Positions 17,756-26,291 are shown, numbered from the stretch's first letter. The stretch: 64,000 nt of DNA from Formosa algae (GCF_001439665.1 NZ_LMAK01000014.1:62001-126000), one strand, 5' to 3'. Notes: generated by a model not told the origin, from the letters alone. Program-made: numbers and translations.

Positions 17756-17771
17756 AAAAAAAGGTTTTCAA

Positions 17772-17817
17772 CAAAGTTAAAAGTCGTCTCTATGCATTTT
17801 ATCCCTGAAAAGGGTGA
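17772..17817 (-). promoter_or_regulatory. Regulon promoter H
   Basis: Minus strand: box TCACCCTTTTCAGG (17817-17804), GATAAAA plus 17 bp, then TAACTTTG (17779-17772). Heads the coiled-coil, vWA and PurA-like operon; divergent from promoter C. Confidence 0.78.
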
Positions 17818-17860
17818 TTTTGTATTTGAGACATAAAATATTTCTTTTTAGTAATAAAAA

Positions 17861-17906
17861 TCACTGATAACCGGCATATGTTTTTTTTATGTAGTTTTTA
17901 TCTTTG
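17861..17906 (+). promoter_or_regulatory. Regulon promoter C
   Basis: Box TCACTGATAACCGG at 17861-17874, 24 bp, then TATCTTTG at 17899-17906, a perfect TAnnTTTG. The start codon follows 18 bp after the -7 box, implying a very short leader. Confidence 0.78.
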
Positions 17907-17924
17907 ATTTTCTAAAACGTATAT

Positions 17925-18830
17925 ATGATTACCATAGATTTATCTTCAACAGGACTTAAAATTAATACTACTGTGATTCAATTTCCAGTGTCTATAGACA
18001 CTTTAAAACAGGCTTTTGGTGAAGCCTGCAGAATATCTAAAGGCAAACATAATACTGTTTTCACTTGGGACGATTCGGGAGTTTTAGCTTATTCTAGAGG
18101 TGGTGAACTGATTGAATCTCTAAGTGTGGTGTTGGCTTTACAGACGTATGATTTTAGTCCGAAACAGACCTTTACAGGTATATTTAATTACAATTATCGT
18201 GATATTGTTACCTATTATAAAACGCATGTAGATGAGCATATTAAACTTTTTGATGGTGATAATACGGGCGCATTAGTACAAGGAAATTATAGTGCTTGGT
18301 TTGATGCCGATAAAGACACTATTAAGACGATAGAGATAAGTACATATACACCATTTGTACGTTGGGCTGGAATTCCTGAAGATAAATATACCATTAAACC
18401 CATAGAAGAGGATGAGATTACCTTTGTAGATTTTGGGTTTAAACTCTCTATAATAGAAGAATTGATGTATATGAAAGGTTTGATGAAACCTCAGTTTGAT
18501 ATTCATGAATTTGCAAAGTGGTATAGAGGTCGCGAGATAGATCTTGATGAAGAAGGCTATGAGCCGATAGCAGAAGTAGAGCAATATTTTAAAGCTTTGC
18601 CTGTGCCGAAGCGTTTAGCTTCAGAAATCACAGAAATTTATCAAGATGGCGGAAACGATATTTATATGAATTTATCGCCTTTTTCTGGTGGTGCGGTGGA
18701 ATATTGGGATATTAAAACTTGTGTTGATGCTAAACACTTTCCTAATTTAAAAAAAGTAACCTTATGCTATGCTACCGATGCTGCTTATGATGAATTTATA
18801 GCTCTGGGTATTGATGCCGATTGGTTATAA
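17925..18830 (+). CDS. DUF7738/DUF6892-like protein
   Basis: 301 residues, soluble. The N-terminal domain (about 1-150) has KHNTVFTWDDSGVLAYSR and resembles the DUF7738 type. The C-terminal domain (about 165-301) has LSIIEELMYMKGLMKPQFDIHEFA and ends with a strand-rich section (FPNLKKVTLCYATDAAYDEFI), as in DUF6892 proteins. Both domains are of unknown function and recur in bacterial multi-immunity-like loci; the DUF numbers are from memory. It is the first gene of a two-gene operon with the HD hydrolase. Confidence 0.65.
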   Translation: MITIDLSSTGLKINTTVIQFPVSIDTLKQAFGEACRISKGKHNTVFTWDDSGVLAYSRGGELIESLSVVLALQTYDFSPKQTFTGIFNYNYRDIVTYYKTHVDEHIKLFDGDNTGALVQGNYSAWFDADKDTIKTIEISTYTPFVRWAGIPEDKYTIKPIEEDEITFVDFGFKLSIIEELMYMKGLMKPQFDIHEFAKWYRGREIDLDEEGYEPIAEVEQYFKALPVPKRLASEITEIYQDGGNDIYMNLSPFSGGAVEYWDIKTCVDAKHFPNLKKVTLCYATDAAYDEFIALGIDADWL

Positions 18831-18850
18831 AATAGCTTATATTTAGCGTT

Positions 18851-19387
18851 ATGATTCAGGAACTCTATCAAAAAGCCATTCAGTTTTCGGGAGAAAAACA
18901 TAGTGAACAGAAGGTGCCAGGAAGTAATGCGAATTACGTGTTACACTTGTCTAATGTAGCTATGGAAGTACTTATGGCGTATCAAAACACCCTAGATTTC
19001 GATTTGGCATTTGCCATACAATTGGCACTTTTACATGATACTTTAGAAGATACATCTACGACTTTTAAAACGCTTGAAAAGAAATTTGGAATAGCGATTG
19101 CTGAAGGAGTAAGTGCTTTAACAAAAGATGAAACGTTACCTACAAAAACGGAACGGATGTTAGACAGTTTGAAGCGCATTAATACCTTAGAAAAAGAAGT
19201 GGGTTTGGTAAAGTTAGCCGATAGAATTACCAATTTACAACGTCCGCCAAAACATTGGAATACCGCCAAAATACATGCATATGGTGAAGACGCAAAACTG
19301 ATTTACCAGCAGCTTCAAGATAAAAACACATATTTAGCAGATCGGTTAAAACATAAAATAGAAGACTACAAAAAGTACGTGGACTAA
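18851..19387 (+). CDS. HD-domain alarmone hydrolase-like protein (MESH1/SpoT-hydrolase type)
   Basis: 178 residues, the length of stand-alone (p)ppGpp hydrolases. Metal-site residues are present: H32 in VLHLSNV, HD at 62-63 and ED at 66-67 in LLHDTLEDTS, and the Asp of KLADRITNL (about 125). There is no synthetase, TGS or ACT domain, so the protein can only degrade. The substrate is probably a 3'-pyrophosphorylated nucleotide, but related enzymes act on NADPH or other phosphates. It is 20 bp after the DUF7738/6892-like gene. Its stop codon lies in the loop of the terminator. Confidence 0.8.
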   Translation: MIQELYQKAIQFSGEKHSEQKVPGSNANYVLHLSNVAMEVLMAYQNTLDFDLAFAIQLALLHDTLEDTSTTFKTLEKKFGIAIAEGVSALTKDETLPTKTERMLDSLKRINTLEKEVGLVKLADRITNLQRPPKHWNTAKIHAYGEDAKLIYQQLQDKNTYLADRLKHKIEDYKKYVD

Positions 19388-19402
19388 GGCGTACTTTTTT
19401 AT
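19371..19402 (+). terminator. Terminator overlapping the end of the HD gene
   Basis: 9-bp perfect stem (19371-19379 with 19390-19398) followed by six T. The left arm is coding and the stop codon (19385-19387) is in the loop. Confidence 0.8.
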
Positions 19403-19426
19403 TTTTAATTATTGGCAAAAGCCAAA

Positions 19427-19498
19427 TCACCTGAATACCGTAGCTATCGATTTCATTAATTTCAGGGATAAAAAAACACGTCTTTCGTACTAATTTTG
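19427..19498 (+). promoter_or_regulatory. Regulon promoter F (two boxes)
   Basis: Proximal box TCATTAATTTCAGG at 19453-19466, GATAAAA plus 17 bp, then TAATTTTG at 19491-19498. A second half, CTGAATACCGT (19431-19441, preceded by TCAC), lies exactly 25 bp further upstream. Confidence 0.78.
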
Positions 19499-19527
19499 TT
19501 TTATATAAATAAAACATCAAGATTATT

Positions 19528-20175
19528 ATGGGATTAACGATTTCAACAGGGATTTTAGCAGATTTTAAAGAGAACGAACCTGAAGGTTATGAAGCGTATA
19601 AAATTATTTTTGATAACATCAATGTCATTTTAGAAGCCAATAATGTCGCACCACACCACGAACCAGAAACTTTACATATAACGCCTTTGCAGTTTGGAGG
19701 TTTTCCTTATAGTTTTCTACATCATTTAAGACGTTTTGCTGCGCACGTATGGGAAAACAGAGATAATGAAAACTTGGACTGGACACCAACACCATTTCCT
19801 ACCGATGATGAACCTGGAGCAGATCCTGTTTTAGAAGATCATTATTCATATATGTCTAGTCATTTGTTAACGCATTCAGATTCAGAAGGGTTTTATATTC
19901 CTGTAGACTTACCAGAAGTGCTTTTTGATACCGATAAAAATCCAGTTCCTGGTGCCATGATTGGATCTTCTTATAGTTTGTTACAAGAGTTAAAAAGTCT
20001 GACAACACATTTAGGTATAGGATTAGACGAAAATAACAACCTCACTAATGTGGATAAACTGAACTCAATTATAGAAATGGAAGATGATTTTTGGATCGAG
20101 ATATTAGTCTGTGTAACGCTTTTAGATGCAGTAAAATTCAGTATAGAAAATAAGACAGCTATTCTTTTCAACTAA
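19528..20175 (+). CDS. Hypothetical protein (215 residues)
   Basis: 215 residues, soluble and acidic, with His/Pro-rich parts (NNVAPHHEPETLHITPLQFGG) and a YSFLHHLRRFAAHVWE helix near residues 55-70. No family recognised. It is transcribed from promoter F together with the 418-residue beta-propeller-like protein 76 bp downstream. It carries no signal peptide, so a cytoplasmic role is expected. Confidence 0.7.
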   Translation: MGLTISTGILADFKENEPEGYEAYKIIFDNINVILEANNVAPHHEPETLHITPLQFGGFPYSFLHHLRRFAAHVWENRDNENLDWTPTPFPTDDEPGADPVLEDHYSYMSSHLLTHSDSEGFYIPVDLPEVLFDTDKNPVPGAMIGSSYSLLQELKSLTTHLGIGLDENNNLTNVDKLNSIIEMEDDFWIEILVCVTLLDAVKFSIENKTAILFN

Positions 20176-20251
20176 ATCAACAAACTCAGCATAAGCCTTT
20201 CTAAACATAATTAGATCTACCATCAGATCAATCGTATTTAAATACATAGCA

Positions 20252-21508
20252 ATGAAACTTACAGATAAAAATATAGAAGACCTTAAACAGGAGTGGAATC
20301 TTAAAGGAAGTACATATGCAACAAACGTTAACAACATGGTTGAGTTTGGTGAAACTAACGGTTGGGAAAATTGGAAAGGCGAAGAGCCTAAAGATGAACG
20401 GGGACATTTAGCAATTTCTGTATTTCAGCTTTTAAAAGAAGCTAATAAAACTCATACAGTTACTCAATTTAGAACAGATTTTCCGCCTGCTCACATACCT
20501 TTTGTCCACTTAATGCAGGACAAAGGACAAAGTATTATGCAATTGAATTTTATAGACCATGAGAAAATTGTGTTTGTAACAGGAACAGCGTATGAGCAAA
20601 GACAAGCTTATATACTTAGTGAAGATAAAACTCTAAAACTGGACGAATCTATTCATGCCATAGGTAAATCTAAACAACAAAATGTGTTTGCAATTGCAGC
20701 AAATAATACGATTGTAACTACTCAAGGTTGGGAAGGTGAAATTATTTCAGCATTTATTTTAGATAAAGCAAAGGATATCGGTATCACAGAATTAATTCCG
20801 TTTAACGACGGACTAAAAGTGCTATTGGTATCATCAGATGGAATTTATATTATTTCTAATGATGATGAACATATGATTCACCCATTACCAGATCCGGAAG
20901 ATGACGAGTGGGAACCATACATAGATATGGAAAACGCTACACTTTCTAATGACAATACATACATTGTGGTTGGCGATCAATGTTACGATCACAGAGTTTT
21001 AGATAATACAGGGAAAGAAATTACACAAATAGGCACACAATCTGCTTATCCGGATTTCTGTTTGTTTTCTAAAAATGATGAGCAGTTAATTACCAATTCG
21101 TGTCATTTTTATAACGGCGTTACCATTGGTGTAGATGCTTCTAATTTTAATAATATTAATATTCCTGCTTATGAAGGTAGCGAAGACTGTATCACTATAG
21201 AAGACGGGATGCGCGTGTATTGTGGTGTGGCAACTTCAAAATTCTACATTTTAGGAGATGCTTTTGGCTACATTAAAGCTGTAGATAGTAAAGGGCATTC
21301 TATTTGGAAACACTTTTTAGGATCTACAATTACTGGAATGACTATTTCAGACGATGAAAAGACACTGTGGGTGGGTTCTGCTTCTGGAATGATTCATAAA
21401 CTGAAATTAAACCAAGGCCTTCGAGATAATCATACCATAGGTACTGGCAACCATCATGAAGATTTCCGATTAATCTTTTGGAAAGATGAACCCGTACTAA
21501 AATGGTAA
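20252..21508 (+). CDS. Beta-propeller-like repeat protein
   Basis: 418 residues. After a helical N-terminus (about 1-70) the protein shows repeated four-stranded segments with Ser/Asp turns, such as DNTYIVVGDQCYDHRVLDNTG, SKFYILGDAFGYIKAVDSKG and DEKTLWVGSASGMIHKL. This fits a WD40/PQQ-type propeller acting as a binding platform. No signal peptide. Second gene of the promoter F operon; a terminator follows about 100 bp after the stop. Confidence 0.7.
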   Translation: MKLTDKNIEDLKQEWNLKGSTYATNVNNMVEFGETNGWENWKGEEPKDERGHLAISVFQLLKEANKTHTVTQFRTDFPPAHIPFVHLMQDKGQSIMQLNFIDHEKIVFVTGTAYEQRQAYILSEDKTLKLDESIHAIGKSKQQNVFAIAANNTIVTTQGWEGEIISAFILDKAKDIGITELIPFNDGLKVLLVSSDGIYIISNDDEHMIHPLPDPEDDEWEPYIDMENATLSNDNTYIVVGDQCYDHRVLDNTGKEITQIGTQSAYPDFCLFSKNDEQLITNSCHFYNGVTIGVDASNFNNINIPAYEGSEDCITIEDGMRVYCGVATSKFYILGDAFGYIKAVDSKGHSIWKHFLGSTITGMTISDDEKTLWVGSASGMIHKLKLNQGLRDNHTIGTGNHHEDFRLIFWKDEPVLKW

Positions 21509-21607
21509 AATAGTTCCGTTTAAAACATTGAAGGTAAGCAATAACATAAAGATGTACACCTAGTTGAAGCTTCAATTTAGCATTCTATTACATCGCAATT
21601 TTTTAGT

Positions 21608-21640
21608 CAAAAAAGCACGTCCAAAAGGCGTGCTTTTGTT
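21608..21640 (+). terminator. Rho-independent terminator
   Basis: 9-bp stem (21611-21619 with 21629-21637) with T-rich tail. Separates the promoter F operon from the lipoprotein gene. Confidence 0.75.
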
Positions 21641-21669
21641 GTTGTTTTCGCTTGTAAAAACAAAACAAC

Positions 21670-21737
21670 CTGAATACAGTATATATCAATCTCACTAGTT
21701 TCAGGGATAAAATTAAGAGGCATAAGTTCTAGTTTTG
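21670..21737 (+). promoter_or_regulatory. Regulon promoter E (two boxes)
   Basis: Proximal box TCACTAGTTTCAGG at 21692-21705, GATAAAA plus 17 bp, then TAGTTTTG at 21730-21737. A distal CTGAATACAGT at 21670-21680 lies 25 bp upstream of the matching part, as in promoter F. Confidence 0.78.
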
Positions 21738-21761
21738 AATTGTAAAATAAACACATCCAAA

Positions 21762-22904
21762 TTGAAAAATCAACTCCTTTATTTCGCCTTAGTATTCATG
21801 ATGTTTTCATCATGTAGTAAAAAAAGTTATACCGCTTTATATCAAGACCACACGACAATGGCGTCTAATGCGACTCCATATTTTTTGTCTAAAAACCTTT
21901 TAAGAGTAGAAGTTATTTATACATTAAACGAGCCTAGAGCATACAGAAATGGTATTGATCAGGCCCTAACTTCAAGCACTACTAAACTGACTATTGAAGA
22001 TCCTATTAAGATTACTAATATTTTAGTTCCAGACCAATCTCACACCTTTGTGTTAACCGGGAATCAGATTCCTGATGCTTTATTTGTAGATGCAGAATCG
22101 CAAACAAATCCACAAGTTGAAGGTGAAACCATAAGTCTGCCTTCAGAGATTATCGCCTACAAAGGACCATATGCTTCGGCCTCTTTAACAGACACTAGTT
22201 TAGAGGCAGAGGCCTACAGATCTGTGTTAGAAATTATGAATAACATTTCTGAAATAAAGACGCAAAAAGACATCGATTTAACCTTAAAAATTGTTTCATT
22301 TTATAAGAGTCAGATTAAGGTGTTAAATGAAGATTTTAAACCTTACATTAAAAAATCCAAAGTTAAATACACCACCATCATAGATCCTACAACGCTATAT
22401 ACTGAAGCTGGATTTTGGTCTAAAACAGCAGAGAATACAATCTATCACACCATAAATCCGAAACATATTTTTGAAAACGTAGAGTTTTTAAATGATGCGT
22501 TAACCTTACAGTTTCCACAAGTAGAAGTATCTTCTTTACCCCAGTTTGTTACTGAACAAGGTGTAGAAGGTGTTGTATATCGTATTCCAGCTGCAGTAGA
22601 CTTTACCTTATCGCTAAAAGATGTGTTTGTAGAATCGGATTCTTTATCCTTAGCCCAATTAGGAAGTACAGAAGTGCTTTCTGTTAAAGATTTAGAATCT
22701 TATGAAGATGCGCCTGCGATTTTGTTTAAAGCAGAGCATGTAGAAGGTATTCAAAACTTTCAAGAAAAAATGGAAAAATTAGAGTTTCAATTTAATGACA
22801 ACATAGAAAACTCTCAGCAGGTATTAAGAAAGGAATATGAGGATAAATTAGTTACTATAGATTTACTTTTAAAACGTCTTCAAGAACGTAAAACCGAGTT
22901 GTAA
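21762..22904 (+). CDS. Outer-surface or periplasmic lipoprotein, DUF4831-like
   Basis: 380 residues from a TTG start at 21762, giving MKNQLLYFALVFMMFSSC, a complete lipoprotein signal peptide with the acylated Cys at residue 18. An earlier TTG at 21735 lies within the promoter -7 box and is excluded; the first in-frame ATG would destroy the signal peptide. The mature part is beta-rich with a C-terminal coiled coil (FQEKMEKLEFQFNDNIENSQ). It resembles the Bacteroidota DUF4831 family, but this is tentative. Monocistronic under promoter E, it is one of the few exported members of the regulon. Confidence 0.7.
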   Translation: MKNQLLYFALVFMMFSSCSKKSYTALYQDHTTMASNATPYFLSKNLLRVEVIYTLNEPRAYRNGIDQALTSSTTKLTIEDPIKITNILVPDQSHTFVLTGNQIPDALFVDAESQTNPQVEGETISLPSEIIAYKGPYASASLTDTSLEAEAYRSVLEIMNNISEIKTQKDIDLTLKIVSFYKSQIKVLNEDFKPYIKKSKVKYTTIIDPTTLYTEAGFWSKTAENTIYHTINPKHIFENVEFLNDALTLQFPQVEVSSLPQFVTEQGVEGVVYRIPAAVDFTLSLKDVFVESDSLSLAQLGSTEVLSVKDLESYEDAPAILFKAEHVEGIQNFQEKMEKLEFQFNDNIENSQQVLRKEYEDKLVTIDLLLKRLQERKTEL

Positions 22905-22926
22905 ATAGCTCGCAGGAATTATAATA

Positions 22927-22972
22927 TCACTGAAAACCGTTACTCGAAAACCTAAGCAAAGCTTCATTTTTG
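22927..22972 (+). promoter_or_regulatory. Regulon promoter B
   Basis: Box TCACTGAAAACCGT at 22927-22940, 24 bp, then CATTTTTG at 22965-22972. Heads the seven-gene run from 23.0 to 27.2 kb. The box is nearly identical to that of promoter A. Confidence 0.75.
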
Positions 22973-23000
22973 TAATGTATCAGAAATAAAAAATAACCTT

Positions 23001-23750
23001 ATGGACAAAGCTAAATTTGAAGAGATAGTTAAAATTGAAAAATACGATTTATATAAAAAAGAAGCGTATTTAAGATCTGTAATGTTACCCTCTATTAAAA
23101 TAGTAGGAGAAAATCGCAGTAAAGAAAATATAGGTTTAAGTAAACAAGGAGGCTATCCAGAAGTGCCTGAAGATTTTGAATGGCCTAAACACGAGTTTGG
23201 CGATTATCGTTTTGCATTACAAATTAATTTAAGTGAAATTAAATTTGAAACGCCACTACCAAAAACAGGAATGTTAAGCTTTTTTATTGCTAATGATGAT
23301 GACAAAAATGTATTCTTCGGAGCAAAAGATTATGCAAAAGTCTATCATTTTGAAGAAGGTACACCCTTAAAAACCTATGTAAATCCTAATTTAGATTACT
23401 TCTATGTAGATCATTGTATACGCATTGATTTACTCGAAAATGTAGATATACCTTACAGAGAAGAGTTATATAAAGATAAAGGATTAAATAAAAAGCAACT
23501 AGATTACGTTTGTAGCAAAGTACCAGATATGGTAAGCAAAAAAACGTTCAGCTATTTATTTGGATACCCATATTTCAACACCTTAGCTTACGATCCTCGT
23601 AAAACAGATGAATGGACGTCTTTACTTACTTTACGATGGGATAATGTTTTTTCTTGGGACTGGGATATGGATGAGTTTCTAATGTTTTTTATTGAAAAAG
23701 ACAAACTTGCCAAAGGCGACTTCTCTAACATTAGAACCGATTTAGGATAA
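23001..23750 (+). CDS. DUF1963 (YwqG-like) protein
   Basis: 249 residues. DUF1963 features are SKQGGYPEVPEDFEWPKHEFG, FALQINLSEI, GMLSFFIANDDD, and in the second half FSYLFGYPYFNTLAYDP and LLTLRWDN-FSWDWDMDEFLMFFI. YwqG-type proteins are soluble, of unknown biochemical function, and frequent in immunity-gene clusters next to polymorphic toxins. First gene of the promoter B operon. Confidence 0.85.
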   Translation: MDKAKFEEIVKIEKYDLYKKEAYLRSVMLPSIKIVGENRSKENIGLSKQGGYPEVPEDFEWPKHEFGDYRFALQINLSEIKFETPLPKTGMLSFFIANDDDKNVFFGAKDYAKVYHFEEGTPLKTYVNPNLDYFYVDHCIRIDLLENVDIPYREELYKDKGLNKKQLDYVCSKVPDMVSKKTFSYLFGYPYFNTLAYDPRKTDEWTSLLTLRWDNVFSWDWDMDEFLMFFIEKDKLAKGDFSNIRTDLG

Positions 23751-23783
23751 TTATACAGCGCAAATTCTTAAAAACAAACACTA

Positions 23784-24209
23784 ATGAAAATAACAAAAGA
23801 TACGCTTAAAAAAGATCCACGAAGTGAAGATTGTTATAGAACAACCTTTTTATCTGGTAATAATACAATTGATGTCAGTCTAAATTTAGAAGACATTAGT
23901 TTAGAGGACATGATTGCTTTAGGAAATTCATTTTTTGAAGATTTTGAGGATAAAAAGAACAAAGCCACAGATGAAATCGTAAATGCGTTTTACGAAAATT
24001 ACAATGAAAACTGGGCCGATGAAGACAATGGATATCCTGAGTTAAGCAAGCAAGAATTCAGAAAAAAGTTAACGATAACAGCTATTCATTTTTATGCAAA
24101 AGACTTGATAGACGTCATTTATAATGAAGATGGAATGTTCGGGAATCATTATTTAATTGCACAATCTTACGATGGTAAAACTTTTTCTGATAGCACAATG
24201 TTTGGATAA
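23784..24209 (+). CDS. DUF2262-like protein
   Basis: 141 residues, acidic. The C-terminal part, IYNEDGMFGNHYLIAQSYDG, resembles the conserved D-x-x-FGGH-x-I block of DUF2262 proteins, and the overall length fits. Function unknown. Placed 33 bp after the DUF1963 gene and 10 bp before the next gene, so it is clearly in the same operon. Confidence 0.6.
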   Translation: MKITKDTLKKDPRSEDCYRTTFLSGNNTIDVSLNLEDISLEDMIALGNSFFEDFEDKKNKATDEIVNAFYENYNENWADEDNGYPELSKQEFRKKLTITAIHFYAKDLIDVIYNEDGMFGNHYLIAQSYDGKTFSDSTMFG

Positions 24210-24219
24210 AAACACACAA

Positions 24220-24927
24220 ATGACTGTAGAAGAACTTAAAAATAAAATATCTAAACCGATTACCAAATTTACCACAGGCGGCTTTAGACCAAAAAACACC
24301 CTTGATGAAAGTTGGATAGGTAAAGTCTTTGCTTATAATGAAGACGAAGACATTCCGTTAGATAAAAACGGAGATCAAATGTTTCCGTTAGCGCAGTTTT
24401 ACCTTCCTAATTTGCCTTACGTTCATCCAAGTCTTAAGGATACCAAACTCATCACTGTTTTTGTTTCTGCAGAATGGCCAGAATGTTTTGAAGATATGGG
24501 AGACCATTGGGTAATAAGAGAATATAACAACTTAGAAAATATTCAAATTAAAAATATAGAAAATTCAGACTCGTTTATAAATGCTTTTCCGCTACAAGCA
24601 GAATTAGATGAAAATGATTTCCCATTATGGGATGGTGGTGGTTTGACAATGGAAGATGAAGCCGAAGTTTTGAGATTAGAAAAAGAAGGTGTTATTGAAG
24701 ATTATTTTGATATTACAGATCATATCTACGACCATAAAATAGGTGGTTATCCTTCTTTTTGTCAATCTGGAATAGGCGATGCTGATGGTTTTGGTGAAGG
24801 CTTTCAGTTTGTGTTTCAAATTGTATCAGATTATAAGGCAAATTTCAACGTGGTAGATGGCGGTAGTTTAATGTTTGCTAAAAATAACGACACCAGCCAG
24901 TGGAGTTTGTATTACGATTTTTATTAA
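24220..24927 (+). CDS. Second DUF1963/YwqG-like protein
   Basis: 235 residues from the ATG at 24220; an upstream in-frame ATG at 24157 lies inside the preceding gene and is rejected. It has GKVFAYNEDEDIPLDKNGDQMFPLAQFYLPNLP in the first part and HKIGGYPSFCQSG, then GFQFVFQIVSDYKANFNVVDGGSLMFA in the second. Both are typical of YwqG-type folds and distinct from the first copy. Two non-identical family members in one operon suggest diversification. Confidence 0.7.
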   Translation: MTVEELKNKISKPITKFTTGGFRPKNTLDESWIGKVFAYNEDEDIPLDKNGDQMFPLAQFYLPNLPYVHPSLKDTKLITVFVSAEWPECFEDMGDHWVIREYNNLENIQIKNIENSDSFINAFPLQAELDENDFPLWDGGGLTMEDEAEVLRLEKEGVIEDYFDITDHIYDHKIGGYPSFCQSGIGDADGFGEGFQFVFQIVSDYKANFNVVDGGSLMFAKNNDTSQWSLYYDFY

Positions 24928-24948
24928 TTGTTAATTGAAAATTACAAA

Positions 24949-25470
24949 ATGGAAAACATAAAAATAGAACAGGCCTACCAAAATACATTTTCAGGTTTAA
25001 CAATGTATTATAGAGATTGTGAGCTTTCAAAAGATTTAGTTACGCGCTATAAAGTAGACCAAATTATACAAGAACGTGGTTTTACAGATCTCTCTAACCA
25101 GGCAGAAGGTTTAGCTAAAAATGTACGCTTTGCTATAGCCTCTAATTCGGCTTCTAACTTAGGAGGTATAAATCCGGATGTAGCTAAATATGGGTTTCAT
25201 TTAATTGCTTCTGGAGCCTATTTCAAAGTATTAGATATTTATAAAATTCAGAATAAAACACAGATTATGCTAATGCATTTTAATGAAGCCTATTTAGAAA
25301 TTTTCAACAGCACTAAATCTAACATAGAAGACAAAATGGTACTTGTGGGTAGAAAAAGTTTAGATACCAAAATAGTAATGCAACCTCATTCTATTTTAAA
25401 TAATGAAGAATGGACAGCACGCACACAAAACCCAATCGGAATGTCTGAAACAGGTACATTCTTTCTTTAA
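24949..25470 (+). CDS. Hypothetical protein (173 residues)
   Basis: 173 residues from ATG 24949. Mixed alpha/beta; contains SNSASNLGGINPDVAKYGFHLIASGAYFKVLDIY. No signal peptide and no family recognised. It is 21 bp after the second DUF1963-like gene and 26 bp before the DUF2314-ankyrin gene. Confidence 0.65.
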   Translation: MENIKIEQAYQNTFSGLTMYYRDCELSKDLVTRYKVDQIIQERGFTDLSNQAEGLAKNVRFAIASNSASNLGGINPDVAKYGFHLIASGAYFKVLDIYKIQNKTQIMLMHFNEAYLEIFNSTKSNIEDKMVLVGRKSLDTKIVMQPHSILNNEEWTARTQNPIGMSETGTFFL

Positions 25471-25496
25471 AAAAAATTAACAAAAAACAATTTACT

Positions 25497-26252
25497 ATGA
25501 GTCAAGATAACAATATCGTTTTTGCTAAACAAAACGAAAAAATGAAAGCGGCTTACCTTAAAGCACAAGACACGTTTAACTATTTCTGGAGAGAACTATA
25601 TTGGGAAGCAAAACGTGTGGTTCCTGCACATAATTTAGCGTTGGTAAAGATTCCTTTTCAACAAATGGCTGAAGGTGATGAGCAACTTACTGTAGAACAT
25701 ATGTGGATTAGCGAAATAGCTTTTGATGGGGAACATATTACTGGTGTTTTAATGAATTCACCTAACCTATTAACTAATGTTGCCGAAGGCGATACCGTAA
25801 CTAGAAAAGTTTCAGAAATATCAGATTGGATGTTAGCTATAGACCGAAAAACTTATGGCGGTTACACCATACAAGTCTTACGTTCGGATATGACGGCGGA
25901 AGAAAGAAAACAACACGATGAGGCTTGGGGACTAGATTTTGGTGATCCTAACATTATTCTAGTGGCTTATCAACAAGAAGACAATGAAGAGAACCTTATT
26001 GAGCACCCAATGAGCAAAGTAATGGAGCAACCTGCAAGAGACTATTTTGAAGCTAATCTAGATGTTGTAAAAGCTGCAGATGAAAATGGAGTCACGAGAT
26101 TACACACAGAAACTATTGCAGGAAATAAAATAGCTGTAGAGATTTTACTAGAATTAGGTGCAGATAAAAACGCAAAGACCAATACAGGAAAAACAGCTCT
26201 AGATTTTGCTACAACCTTAAATTGGTCACATATTATTCCTGTTTTAAGTTAA
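25497..26252 (+). CDS. DUF2314 protein with C-terminal ankyrin repeats
   Basis: 251 residues. Residues about 15-165 match DUF2314 (YegJ-like): AYLKAQDTFNYFWREL, ALVKIPF, EHMWISEIAFDGEHITGVLMNSPNL, and DWMLAI-GGYTIQVLR. The last 75 residues carry two ankyrin-like units (DENGVTRLHTETIAGNKIAVEILLELGAD, then KNAKTNTGKTALDFA). The fusion of DUF2314 to ankyrin is unusual to my knowledge. It is probably a binding or immunity-type protein, with no enzyme motif. Confidence 0.78.
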   Translation: MSQDNNIVFAKQNEKMKAAYLKAQDTFNYFWRELYWEAKRVVPAHNLALVKIPFQQMAEGDEQLTVEHMWISEIAFDGEHITGVLMNSPNLLTNVAEGDTVTRKVSEISDWMLAIDRKTYGGYTIQVLRSDMTAEERKQHDEAWGLDFGDPNIILVAYQQEDNEENLIEHPMSKVMEQPARDYFEANLDVVKAADENGVTRLHTETIAGNKIAVEILLELGADKNAKTNTGKTALDFATTLNWSHIIPVLS

Positions 26253-26291
26253 TCTATATATTCTTACTATTTAACTCATCAACAATACCCA

